Assembly: GCA_025603075.1 (NCBI GenBank)
Contig: MU626544.1
Coordinates: forward strand, 1 to 21,401
DNA from: Neoconidiobolus thromboides FSU 785
Taxonomy: Eukaryota; Entomophthoromycota; Entomophthoromycetes; Entomophthorales; Neoconidiobolaceae
Reading direction: 5' to 3'
DNA: 21,401 bases
Part shown: in pieces, positions 9,392 to 19,291 of the stretch
Layout: every line of letters begins with the position of its first letter
How positions within the stretch are numbered: position 1 is the stretch's first letter
Position numbers and translations under genes: made by a program
Notes under the pieces: generated by a model
The model's input: only the letters and a program-made list of their open reading frames with translations
Databases searched by the model: none
Told to the model about the DNA's origin: nothing

Positions 9392-10603
9392 TTATAAAGG
9401 CCTTGTAATTTTAAATAAATGTGGATCGGAACCCTTGTAATTAGTATCTCTCTTAATAGTTGATAGGTCAGGCAATATAAGTTGTTGTTTATTTAGATTA
9501 GGTGATAGTAGCGTATGAAATGCAATCTCAACTCTAGATGCCTCACCAACTGACTTGAAACCGGTATTGAAATTAGAAGCACCAAAATGGTATGATGATT
9601 TCTCAACCTTAACTTCCTTTTTTGTTGGATTTTCTTGTGCTTGATCTTCTAGCAAGATTTTATTACCCCCTAAAATCTTATTCTGCAATTGACTATTTAT
9701 ATCCCTAAGTTTAGAACCATTCGGCTCAACTTGATGATTTAATTGCTCTTCTTTTGGTGGATTGATTCCTATATTTTTAAACATTTCTTCACGGATATAG
9801 GAGTTTGTTATATTAGGATTAGTAGATGAGGTTTTTTCAGCTGCTCTATTAGCGTGAAACCCATTAATTTGTGCATTATTCTCGAACCTTGTATTTTGAG
9901 GAACAAAGTTTACAGCTGAAAGATTTGAACTTATGTTTCTATGATATGACTCTTGGAAATTATGGTTTTCATTTAGTTGAGGATTATTTAGAACTGGATA
10001 TGGTTGTTGCTTATTTATGTTACTTCCATTGGATACGTTTTCTCGTCCCAGATTGAGCCCTGTTATGTTATTATTGTGAAGTGCCCTAAAGTGGTTTACT
10101 GCATTTATAGGATGACTGCTATGTTGCATATCATTTGGTATTTGTAGCCTGATATTATTTACGCTATTTAATGTTGAATATTGTGAGTGAACCGACACAT
10201 TATTGTTAATTGAAGGATAAATAGGAGTACTGATATTATTAGTTGAAGGTTGAGTAGGAGTGTTAGTGTTATTCTTTGAAGGTGGGGTAGGGATACCTAT
10301 ATTACTATTTGATTGATCTTGCTTAATACCAAGTGATCTCATCAAATTTTTATTAAAAGTGGTGTTCGGTCCAGTAGCTGATTTACTATCTTTTGTCTCA
10401 CTACTTGCTTTTTTATCTTTTTTCCTCGGCTTACTATCTTTGTTTTTGGCTACAAACCAAGCTTTTACTGCCTTGGCAGTTAGTTTAATCTCAGAAGCTA
10501 TACATTTTATTTTGTTGGCATCAGGCCGTGGATCAAAATTATGATATTTCTCAAGATAGCTTTGCTGATGATCGGCTAACTTATCTAAATTGTTTTCCAC
10601 CAT
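9392..10603 (-). CDS. homeodomain-like protein with long Asn-rich tail
   Basis: A 403-residue intronless protein. Residues ~6-62 look like a homeodomain: helix 1 HQQSYLEKYHNF, helix 2 DANKIKCIASEIK, turn, then helix 3 TAKAVKAWFVAKNKDSK. The hallmark W49-F50 pair is present, but the DNA-contacting Asn expected two residues after F (canonical N51) is Ala52, and the Arg expected at 53 is Asn54, so typical TAAT recognition is doubtful. A basic stretch (53-65, KNKDSKPRKKDKK) could be a nuclear localisation signal. Residues 103-134 hold three 11-residue repeats (TP..PS.NN). Most of 100-290 is Asn/Ser/Pro-rich and probably disordered. A more ordered C-terminal segment (355-403) is not recognised. 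A nuclear DNA-binding regulator is inferred; target genes are unknown. The start is the first ATG, just before the domain. Confidence 0.68.
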   Translation of the reverse strand: MVENNLDKLADHQQSYLEKYHNFDPRPDANKIKCIASEIKLTAKAVKAWFVAKNKDSKPRKKDKKASSETKDSKSATGPNTTFNKNLMRSLGIKQDQSNSNIGIPTPPSKNNTNTPTQPSTNNISTPIYPSINNNVSVHSQYSTLNSVNNIRLQIPNDMQHSSHPINAVNHFRALHNNNITGLNLGRENVSNGSNINKQQPYPVLNNPQLNENHNFQESYHRNISSNLSAVNFVPQNTRFENNAQINGFHANRAAEKTSSTNPNITNSYIREEMFKNIGINPPKEEQLNHQVEPNGSKLRDINSQLQNKILGGNKILLEDQAQENPTKKEVKVEKSSYHFGASNFNTGFKSVGEASRVEIAFHTLLSPNLNKQQLILPDLSTIKRDTNYKGSDPHLFKITRPL

Positions 10604-11696
10604 TGAATATATTAAAAAGTAATATTTTGAGATTCAGTTTTATGAAATTTACTATTGATTTTTATGTTGATGTTCTGGATCAAGTAGGTTTTTATTGATC
10701 TTAAATAAGTAATTGAAAAAAAATAAATGGAAATTAATAAGAATTACTTTATCATAGTTTTCAAAAATAATTTTTTAGTATAAATTTACATTTAAATAGA
10801 AATCATCTAGCTCTTATAGCGAATAATATAAATATAACCAAAATACTCTTAGATTATACCGCTGAAGCTCTATTGCGATCTAATTTGCGTTGCTTTTAGA
10901 GCCACACATTTGCTGATCTAGTTTTTAAGAGCCCAATCAATATATTTTCATAGAATTCTGACAAAAAGTTGTTCTTAAATATGTAATCATCTAGATCGCA
11001 ATAGAGTTGCAGTAACTGTAATACCCAAAAATTCAATTGTAAATAAATTCGAAGAATAGACTTTAAAAAAATTAAAGAATAATTTTTCCACTTTATTAAA
11101 ATAAAATGGCTAGAGAACAAGTAATAGTTTCGGATTTATTAAGTATCATAGCCATATTATGATAGAAACCTGAATAAAGTACATATTAAGATTTTGTAAT
11201 AACATTTGGTAAGCAAAATAAACTGGTATTTAATTGGAGTATTCTATCGAAATTCAAACTTCAATTACTAATTCTATTTATTCATTCAATTATATACTTT
11301 TTTCAATTATATCCTAGTTAAACTTGCCTGAATACCTAATCTGATCAAATTATATATTTAGCTTATTTTCAAAAACTATCAATGTTAAAAATTTACAGTT
11401 TTATTTTTTTATAATGTAATTGTTGTAAGTTAAATGTCATTAGTTTTTAAAAAATAACAAAATATTTAAAGTTACGCATTTAACTATATAGAGTTGAATT
11501 TATAAAATTTTATAAAAAGTCCTGAATTTTAAATTACAGGTTATTATTTATTTAAAATAACTTTTTTTTATTAAAAATAGCTTTGTTAGCTGATACAAAA
11601 AATTAAATTGAATTTCAATAATAATATAGTTAAAAATTAATAATTAATACTACAGTATAAAAGTTAACTATAAATATTTTTAACTTAATTTTTATA
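10604..11696. other. intergenic region with inverted repeat
   Basis: No gene recognised. The upstream side of the homeodomain-like gene lies at 10604-10860. The inverted repeat at 10868-11006 is described separately. The rest, 11020-11696, is extremely AT-rich. Confidence 0.5.
10868..11006. repeat. 139-bp structure bounded by a perfect 15-bp inverted repeat
   Basis: CTCTATTGCGATCTA at 10868-10882 is the exact reverse complement of 10992-11006. Matching extends imperfectly outward (CTG on both sides). ATCATCTAG also recurs directly at 10802 and 10987. The GC and CpG content of the arms stands out from the surroundings. It may be a small foldback element. Confidence 0.6.
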
Positions 11697-11801
11697 TATG
11701 GGGATGCTTTTTTTGGCTTTATCACTTTTTCCATCTTCTAAGTGCTATTTGAGTGGAAAAATTATTAGTAAAATTCTTGAATACAAAAATACATTCACAT
11801 A
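11697..11801 (-). mobile_element. 100-bp TA-flanked MITE, copy 9
   Basis: TA-TGGGGATGCTTTTTTTGG at the left, ACATTCACA-TA at the right, with the standard interior CATCTTCTAAGTGCTATTTG. An open frame of 68 codons crosses it but is a chance product of the element and its AT-rich flank. Confidence 0.9.
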
Positions 11802-12076
11802 TAGTTATTTGACTTTATTTTTTATTAAAATAAAAATATCCATAAACACACCATCATATGTATTAATTAAATTTTTAATAATAAAATTAATTTTCTTAAA
11901 ATAATAAAATTGTTTTTATGTAAAATATTTTATATGGGTTTAAAAAAATAGCTTGTATTACTAGTCTAAATAAAATATAGATTACTCTTCATAATCATCC
12001 TTTTATTTATTTTAAAAGTAAAAACATCTAGTAATAAATCAAATACTAAAATAAAAAAACAAAATAAAAAGCTTTA

Positions 12077-12180
12077 TATGGGAATGTATTTTTGTGTTTA
12101 AGAATTCTACTGGCAATCTTTCCACTCAAATAGCACTTAAAAATGTAAAAAGTGATAAAGCCAAAAAATACATCCCCATA
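12077..12180 (+). mobile_element. 100-bp TA-flanked MITE, copy 10
   Basis: TA-TGGGAATGTATTTTTGTG to ATACATCCCCA-TA, with CACTCAAATAGCACTTAAAA inside. Both TA flanks present; the right terminus is perfect. Confidence 0.9.
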
Positions 12181-12648
12181 TGTTTAGGTTGATTTAGTAT
12201 CACTAAAATAAAAAAGACAAGTATATATAATTATAACCGTAAGATCTTAAATTGTTGAAAAATACTTTTTATAAAAGCAAATCCTTTAAAACACTACTTT
12301 TTTAAAACATGATATTTTATTATATATAGCAATATTTCTTATATTATTTATTGTGGTTAATTCCCAATCTAAACTTGCAGATTTTTTGTTTTTAACCAAT
12401 CGAAATGTCTCCCATTAAGATCCAAATTTCCCAAAAAGTATTTGTCAGTGTGTTAGGAACATTATAAATGTTTCAGTGAAAATATTATAGGCTGATTGGT
12501 ATTCCATTATTATTTCTGAATATATACTTTAAATGTATATAAAATCAAAAATACGAAACATTGATATTATGATAAGATTTTGAATAAAATACTAAAAGGC
12601 TTGTGTCTAAACTAACCCTATAGGAAGCATGTGATTTGCTATAGCTAT
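12181..12648. other. intergenic region downstream of the helicase
   Basis: No gene recognised. A 20-codon frame beginning MSPIKIQIS at 12405 looks gene-like but stops at once. The stretch probably includes the 3' untranslated region of the helicase gene. Confidence 0.4.
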
Positions 12649-15490
12649 TTATTTTTTAAATGAAAGATAAGTAAGATCAACCACCTCTACATTATTAGAT
12701 GAAGGAGCAGAGCCATCTTCTGATTCGAGCTTTACACCGCTGCTTGATCCTTGGTCAAAACTAGTCTTGTAAAAGGCTGTTTTACCCTTTTTAAATGGCC
12801 TTTTATTGCTATCAAGTAGTGAGGAAGCACTAGCAAACCCAGGAAGGAATGAGGTATGATCAAGCTCCATGGGGCTCAATTCTCCGTCGTTTCCTTTAGA
12901 GCGAATTACCTTAACAGATTGGGAATCCATAAACTTAGTATCATATTCAAGATTCAAAAATGTAGCCAAATTCATAAAAAACTTTTTATCAAAACTTGGA
13001 AACTTTTCATTAAAATCATTATTATCTAGTTTAGACAAAAATGGTGATGGTTCACCATATGAATCATCTCTAGAGTAATCTCTTCTTCTACAATACGACA
13101 TTGCTAAAAGATATTTACATCTAGTAATTCCTACATATAACAATCTTGCTTCTTCATCAGTACGTCCAGATATTGTAGAAAAATAGTGAGGTATTAGGTT
13201 ACTATCTACGCCAACTATATACACAATTGGCCATTCTAATCCTAATAGGTATTAATAAAATTAAAACCATTAATATATAATTTACCTTTAGAGGAATGTA
13301 AAGTCGCAATTTTGACTGTATCTCTACTTAAAAATGCCTTTTTCTTTTCATTATCAGTTAAAGCATCATCATTGTTATAGCCTAATCCTGCAGCTTGAAG
13401 AAGTGCAGTAAGTGTATCTTTAAGGCCCATATTCTCGATTCTCTGGTCAGGACTAATATTAAAATTGCTTAATAAAGCTACATTTGATTTATATGCTACT
13501 TACTCTTCATCTTCTTCAGGCTCATACGAATAACTAAGTGTTTCAGAAAACTTAATTAGGGCTTCTAATGGTGTTGCACCTTCTAAAGGATCATCTCCAT
13601 CAAATGATGGATCTGGAGCTCCATCCTCCAATTTCGTTGCATCTTTATCATTAGTGTCATATTCTATAATCTCAATAAGTTCTTTAATAAATAAGTCTAA
13701 AGTAGGTTGTTTTTCATTGTTATCAACAAGTTCATATATTTGGTTAAATTGCTTTCTCAATTTCTGCACTCCTTCACATTCAATAAAAATTTTCATGTTT
13801 ATGTCCTCTTCATCCTGGTTTAAGGAATTTACAAAATCTTTAAAGGTGAACTCACTATTTATCAGCTCCAAAAGAGCCTTTTGAATCTTTAGGGTTATTT
13901 TTTTAGGAGGAAATTTGAATATTCTAGCTAGTGAGATTTTATCACACGGGTTGTTTATGATGTTTAAATGAGCCAATATATCTACAACTGCTTTACGATT
14001 CCATAAACCAAAATTCCCTATTCCTTCATATGGTATTCCATGATATAAAAATTCTTTTACTAATGGGGATATAATTCTTGTTGCTCTTACAAGTATTGAA
14101 ATATCCCTATAGTTTACCCCTACTCTAAATCTATTTGCATTGTCTTTTATACTTTTAATACTATTTACGATGCGTTTTGCTTCTTCTTTTTCACTTGGAA
14201 AACAAATCAAAACTGGCTTTGGATCCTTATCACTACCTTTATGATCAAAATCTTTGGTTAAACCAACATCCTTATTCCTTGATTTACGACTTCCATCATT
14301 GAATATGACCTTATTTGCCGTGTTTATAATTGCAGGTGTTGATCTAAAATTTTTTGACAAAAATATGGTTTCCCAACCTCGTTCTTCTCTTTGATCTGAA
14401 ATTGAAGATTCGAATAAGCTTCTCCTATTTTTAGTATTTTTATCTTCGCCATTTAAGTAAAGAGGTTTGTGATCACGCCAACCAAAAATTGATTGATCTG
14501 GATCTCCAACCACAGTCGAGTTCATTTTTGATTTTACCTTATCTGAGTATTCTTTTATTATTTGTAAAAAATGTAATTGTAGAGTATTCGAGTCTTGGTA
14601 CTCATCAACATATAAATTGTTTATTACTAGCTTATCAATTCTATTTAAATCTTTACTTAATTCTGGATTAGCCATAGCTTTCATATATATATAAATTGGC
14701 CATTGTAACAAGTCGTGAAAGTCTAAGCTATTGGTGAAATAGAGTTCTGAACAATATTCTTCATAAATTTCACAATATAATTCAAGAACTTTGCTTCTAT
14801 CTGCTGAGTAGCCAATGTTATAATTCTTATCTAAAAATACTTTTGCAAAATGGTTGACATCAAAAATATACTTATTATCTATCAACTTGGGTCCTGATAA
14901 TCGTGTTGATTGTTTATGCTCATAAAACACTTCAAAAAAATGTTTATCCTTAAATTCTTTATACACTTCTTTACTTTGTATTTTTTTAGCTTTGACCCTT
15001 GTTGCAATTTGGCTCAAAGTTTTCTTTGCATTATTATTGTCTATAATTGAAAACCCACTTCCCTTAAATGGGAGCAAATGAGAAAGCTTTCGTATCAGCT
15101 CAAAACCAAAAGCATGAAATGTCCCTACAAAGATTCTACTTTTAAACTTGTATTGGCTAAGTGGTCTAACTAATGTATTATTAGTATGTTGCTTAATAAA
15201 TTCATTTAATCTTTGCTTTAATTCCATTGCTGCTTTATTAGTGAAAGTAATAATCACTGTCCTATCACTCACCTTGCCATTTCCAATGGTTTCGTTAATG
15301 ATAGGAAGAACCACTTTTTCAAAAACTCTTGTAATCAAAACACGAGTTTTACCTATTTACTATTTTGAATACTTTGTTAGCTCATAATCTATGAATTACC
15401 TGATCCTGGTCCTGCTGATATAAATAAATTTACGCTATTACTGTGAACCGCTAAAGCTTGCTCCTCAGTTAAGCCTTCTAAATATCTCAT
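12649..15490 (-). CDS. UvrD/Srs2-type superfamily 1A DNA helicase (4 exons)
   Basis: Exons 15490-15400, 15352-13504, 13452-13286 and 13241-12649 join in frame to 899 codons. ATP-dependent 3'-5' helicase of the UvrD/PcrA/Srs2 group, acting in nuclear DNA repair and recombination. Motifs in order: Q motif LTEEQ (7-11); Walker A AGPGSGKT (26-33), split by intron 1; Ia TFTNKAAMELKQRL (66-79); TFHAF (108-112); II VDEYQD (279-284); III VGDPDQSIFGWR (312-323); IV LSKNFRST (362-369); V ATLHSSKGLEWP (696-707), split by intron 3; VI YVGITR (738-743). All catalytic elements look intact. The C-terminal tail has a sumoylation-type VKLE (872-875) and a SUMO-interacting-type VEVVDLT (887-893), reminiscent of the SUMO-binding end of yeast Srs2. 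No separate N-terminal extension. Srs2 identity is inferred from the tail and fungal context; a generic fungal UvrD helicase is the alternative. Confidence 0.88.
13242..13285 (-). other. intron 3 of the helicase gene (44 bp)
   Basis: Donor GTAAAT, acceptor CTATTAG. Removal joins HSSK-G-LEWP, restoring helicase motif V exactly; reading through gives a stop. Phase 1. Confidence 0.88.
13453..13503 (-). other. intron 2 of the helicase gene (51 bp)
   Basis: Donor GTAAGT, acceptor AATATTAG, phase 2. The exon join gives ...EPEEDED-PDQRIEN, which keeps the frame to motif V. Confidence 0.82.
15353..15399 (-). other. intron 1 of the helicase gene (47 bp)
   Basis: Donor GTAATT, acceptor AAATAG, possible branch point GAGCTAACA about 28 bases before the acceptor. 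Removal creates Walker A AGPGSGKT across the junction (phase 1). An ATG at 15490 then gives the family's Q motif directly. Confidence 0.9.
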
Positions 15491-16030
15491 TGTTATCAAA
15501 ATTTATAAATTCTAAACTTATTTTATTCTAACTTTCTCTATTTTATTTTATCCTTGTTTTCTCTATTTTATTTTTGTAGCCTTCACTGTTCGATGATGTC
15601 ATCTGTATTTAGTTCATCTATTATTTGAGAGAAATTAACCCTTTGAGTACTATGTTAAGACAATTCTGTTCGACCGAATCAGATTTTTCGATCCCTCTTT
15701 TAATTATTGAACATCATAGTTTCTGTTTAGCCAAGGGTGAAGATGAGCAATTTTAGCCAAGATTTAGTTTTGATTTAAAATCGTATGGGAATAATACTTA
15801 TCATAACTTAATTTTAATTGATAAAATTTAGTAGACGTTGTTCGTTTACGGTACTCAAGTGGTTAAAAGAAAAATTGAATGAGTTATTTAATTGAAATCT
15901 GAGTCAATGTAAATGGTATAAAAGAAGTATGGTAAATAAAAAAATCCGAATTTTGTATAAATGAAATTATTGGCAAATTAGAAAACTCAAAAAATGATAA
16001 ACGTGTTAGTTCTATTATTATGTAAAATAA
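15491..16030. other. spacer between helicase 5' end and catalase 3' end
   Basis: Holds the helicase promoter region. A 25-bp-period duplication of TTTCTCTATTTTATTTT lies at 15533-15574. TTAACCCTTTGAGTAC (15635-15650) is a 14/16 inverted match to 15851-15866; the right arm reads GTACTCAAGTGGTTAA, similar to the A-box-like segment of the dispersed repeat. No gene recognised. Confidence 0.45.
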
Positions 16031-16136
16031 TATTTGGTGATGTGTTTTTTCATTTAAGAATTTTACTAACAATCTTTCCACTTAAATAGGGTTTAAAGGA
16101 TGGAAAAAGTAATAAAATAAAAAAAAAACAGTCCTA
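16031..16136 (+). mobile_element. 100-bp MITE, copy 11 (decayed)
   Basis: TTTGGTGATGTG...CATTTAAGAATTTTACTAAC and CCACTTAAATAGGGTTTAAA match the family. The right end is reduced to an A run plus CAGTCCTA. Lies about 400 bp beyond the catalase stop. Confidence 0.8.
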
Positions 16137-16542
16137 TTTATTATATAGTTACACCGAGATGCCCAAATTCCTGTATAATAACTTTAGGTGACGTAAAGAT
16201 ATGTACAATGAAATTCATAAGAATTTTTGGTAGTAAACATTAGTCTCCAATTAATAGTCTTAAAGCATATACCACTATTTCGAGTTTAGATTAATTTTCA
16301 CTGACGAAATTGGGTAGAAATAAATTCAATATTGTCTCTGATATCCAGAGGTGAGCTATAACTGTGCTTTCATAGTATGGTGGTGTTTCTATTAGAACAT
16401 CTGTTATTTTTCATATATGCTAACATACTAAAATTATCAAAAAAGGCATTTAAATTCAAATTTAAAAGTAAGTCAAATAATAACTTTATATATTTATTCT
16501 AGTCAATATGAAATAATAAAATGATGATATTAAGGGATAAAT
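16137..16542. other. intergenic region 3' of catalase
   Basis: No gene recognised. A minus-strand AATAAA at 16498-16493, about 45 bases past the catalase stop, is a plausible polyadenylation signal for that gene. Confidence 0.45.
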
Positions 16543-18051
16543 TTAGTTCAATAACTTCTTGATTTGTTCTTCAACTCTCTGTCCATAGTCTTTATCAACT
16601 TTCTTAAAGATCTCAATTTGGCGACTTCTAATAAATGCTTTGGCATCTTTTAAATGATCTGAAATAGCCATAATTAATCTATCCTTTTGACCTTTATCAA
16701 GAGATTGATATAAATCTCTGGCTTGCTTGAAATCATCTATCGTTACTTTATTCAAGTATCTTCCCATTTTACCATCATACTTAACATTAGCATAATTTGG
16801 TTTATTTGTTTGACGTCCATAATTATAAGAATTTGGCTCATAGTTTGGTTTATTTCCAAAATTATGGAAAGCCATTTGGCCATCCCTTTGATGATTTAAT
16901 ACGGTACTGTTTGGACGATTGATAGGTAATTGTAAATAATTTGTACCAAGACGATGGCGGTGAGTATCAGTATATGAGAATATCCTACCCATTAATAATT
17001 TATCTTCTGAAAAATCAAATCCTCGTACAATGTGGGCTGGGCAAAAAGCTACTTGTTCAGTTTCTGCAAAGAAATTTTCAGGATTTCGATTTAATACCAT
17101 CCTTCCTACTTCCTGCAATGGAAATTGATCCTCTGGCCAGATTTTAGTAGCATCCACTGCGCTTTTACCAAATTTTTTAGCTTGCTCAGGGCTCATTACT
17201 TGCATCATTAATTTCCATGCTGGGAATTTACCGTCTTTGATAGTATTAAATAATCCTAAGCGATCTCTATCTTTTTGGCTTCCAGCATACTTTGCAGCAT
17301 CTTCTACTGTTAAATTCTTAATTCCTTGCTCAGTAACCCAGTGCCATTTTACATAATTCCAATCGCCATTATCTTTAACTAATTTGTAGGCATGTACACC
17401 AAACCCATTCATATGAGGGTAACCATCAGGTAAAGCTAAGTCTCCAAATAAGAAAGTAACCATATGAATTGATTCCGGACTAAGAGATAAGAAATCCCAA
17501 AACATATCAGCATCTCCGGCACCAGTTTGGGGGTGTCTTTTTTGAGTATGAACAAAGTCAGGAAATTTGGTAGCATCCCTAATAAAAAAAACAGGCAAAT
17601 TGTTTCCAACTAAATCCCAGTTTCCTTCCTCTGTGTAAAACTTCACTGCAAAGCCTCGGGGATCCCTTACTGTGTCACTTGATCCACTTTCTTGTCCAAC
17701 TGTTGAAAATCTTGTAAATACAGGAGTACGCTTTCCTACTTTATTCATTAGATTAGCCATAGTGTATTTAGTAATATCTTTGGTGACTTCAAAGTACCCA
17801 TGGGCACCCGATCCTTTAGCATGCACAACTCTTTCAGGGATACGTTCTCTATCAAAGTGAGCCATTTTTTCAACAAATTGAAAATCTTGTAATAAAGCTG
17901 GACCATCTTCACCAATAGTTAATAAGTTTTGATTATTGTCAACCGGTTGTCCATCATTCGTAGTTAAAAAGTTATCCCCAGATTCTATAGCATAGTCTCC
18001 TTTTACTATAGATAAAGTTAAATAATAATATAAAATAGATATATAGTTCAT
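16543..18051 (-). CDS. heme catalase with N-terminal signal-like peptide
   Basis: Monofunctional heme catalase (2 H2O2 to 2 H2O + O2), 502 residues, the small-subunit size. Active-site residues by family alignment: His77 in RVVHAKGSGAHG, Asn150 in DLVGNNLPVFF, and the proximal heme ligand Tyr360 in RIFSYTDTHRHRLG with Arg356. RFSTV (114-118) and DTVRDPRGFAVKFY (126-139) are also intact, and the C-terminal helical tail is complete. The extra N terminus (residues 1-18, MNYISILYYYLTLSIVKG) is hydrophobic and signal-like, and there is no peroxisomal SKL-type end (it ends KKLLN), so secretion rather than peroxisomal location is inferred. N246 (NLT) and N381 (NST) could be glycosylated. The gene has no intron and is clearly less AT-rich than its surroundings. 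A start further in would remove the signal but leave a working enzyme. Confidence 0.95.
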   Translation of the reverse strand: MNYISILYYYLTLSIVKGDYAIESGDNFLTTNDGQPVDNNQNLLTIGEDGPALLQDFQFVEKMAHFDRERIPERVVHAKGSGAHGYFEVTKDITKYTMANLMNKVGKRTPVFTRFSTVGQESGSSDTVRDPRGFAVKFYTEEGNWDLVGNNLPVFFIRDATKFPDFVHTQKRHPQTGAGDADMFWDFLSLSPESIHMVTFLFGDLALPDGYPHMNGFGVHAYKLVKDNGDWNYVKWHWVTEQGIKNLTVEDAAKYAGSQKDRDRLGLFNTIKDGKFPAWKLMMQVMSPEQAKKFGKSAVDATKIWPEDQFPLQEVGRMVLNRNPENFFAETEQVAFCPAHIVRGFDFSEDKLLMGRIFSYTDTHRHRLGTNYLQLPINRPNSTVLNHQRDGQMAFHNFGNKPNYEPNSYNYGRQTNKPNYANVKYDGKMGRYLNKVTIDDFKQARDLYQSLDKGQKDRLIMAISDHLKDAKAFIRSRQIEIFKKVDKDYGQRVEEQIKKLLN

Positions 18052-19187
18052 TTTTATTTTTATTTTATTACTTTTTACTTTAATTTATACCTTTCTAATT
18101 TTGAGATAACTTGTTTTAGTATGATATCATGCTTCATAGATTCTACTTTTGGATCGCATTACATTTTATAGCCAAGTTATATAATTAAATAAAAAACAGA
18201 GGCTGGGTATTATTATGTATTAAATAAAAAAGTGGTTAAATTTAAATATTTTATAAAGGTAGTTAAAAAGAGAGTATGCATGTATTACCTTTATTTGGTT
18301 TAAATTATATATTGATATTGATATTGATATTGATATTGAATTTATTTAATTTCGTTATTTCAAGGAAAAGTTTTGAAGTAATGATATAATTTTTATCAAG
18401 ATAATCATTTAGAGAGATAATCTTCATAAATTTTGTTCTTAAACTTAGAAGACTATTTTTAGAATGTTCCGGTTTTATTATTAAACTTTATTTAATAAAA
18501 AAAATTAAAAATACTCTTCCAATGTATATGATCAAACTAAGCGTAAAATGAGATTATTAAACTTTATTCTATGTTACTTTTAAGTTTATTAGTAATCATG
18601 AACGCTGTTTTAAAACTAAATTATAGACATTTAAGGCTTTACTTATAATTAAAACGGGGATGTATTTTTTATGAAATTCTTGAAAGAAAGGTGTTTCTTT
18701 GTCTCAATATTTATTAGTAATTTTTTAATTTTATGTGCATAAAAATGGTAACTAATGAATAAGAAATCGTCATTATATGAATTAATTTAATCTTCTCGAT
18801 ATTGCTAATAAAGCTGACTTATTTTTATGAAAGTAAAGTTACGATGAGCTAGGCATGTCTGACATAGCTTTAGTTGAGTAAAAGAGCCCAATAATCAAAA
18901 TTTCCTGAAAAAACTCTAATTCAGCTGAGTCAGAATTTTTTCAAAAGAACTTGGTGTCCAAAAAGTCAAGGTCTCAAACAGTCAACCACTTAACCGTCAT
19001 AATGAATTCCAGCTCTCAGGTACTGACTTACTGAGCCTTATTATTTAAAGTTTAATTATGTTTTCAGCTTTTTTACAATAATATTTTAATTCTTTTAATA
19101 AATTTACTTATAGTTAACCTTTGAATATTTGAAAATTAATTTCTCAGTGTTTCCACTGCTAATAATCTTTCTGACTATTGAGAATTA
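18052..19187. other. intergenic region upstream of catalase
   Basis: Contains the catalase promoter (no clear stress element seen) and a hexanucleotide repeat (18311-18339). GGGGATGTATTTTT at 18657 equals a MITE terminus but the rest diverges. The less AT-rich block 18840-19030 carries a minus-strand TTAAGTGGTTGAC tRNA-like motif (18992-18980). No gene recognised. Confidence 0.45.
18311..18339. repeat. (ATTGAT)n microsatellite
   Basis: ATTGAT repeated 4.8 times without interruption, about 260 bases upstream of the catalase start. Confidence 0.9.
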
Positions 19188-19291
19188 TATGGGGATGTAT
19201 TTTTGTGTTTAAAAATTTTACTAACAAATTTTCCGCTTAAATAGCGCTTAAAAAATGGAAAAAATAATGAAGTCAAAAAAACACTCTCATG
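19188..19291 (+). mobile_element. 100-bp TA-flanked MITE, copy 12
   Basis: TA-TGGGGATGTATTTTTGTG at the left and ACACTCTCA-TG-TA at the right. The interior GCTTAAATAGCGCTTAA is nearly identical to copy 5 at 7057, so these two belong to a recent subgroup. Confidence 0.9.

Noticed and set aside
11698-11904. 68-codon plus-strand frame.
   Set aside because: It starts inside MITE copy 9 and continues into AT-rich flank; no domain or codon pattern supports it.
12405-12467. 20-codon frame beginning MSPIKIQIS downstream of the helicase.
   Set aside because: Too short, stops at once, and no convincing donor site or following exon could be found.
15884-16081. 65-codon minus-strand frame.
   Set aside because: Overlaps a MITE and AT-rich spacer; the hydrophobic Ile/Phe-rich translation is what random A/T sequence gives.
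18653-18740. A fourteenth MITE copy beginning GGGGATGTATTTTT at 18657.
   Set aside because: Only the terminal ~14 bases match; the body and right end are unlike the family. It may be a fragment, but chance in T-rich DNA is possible.
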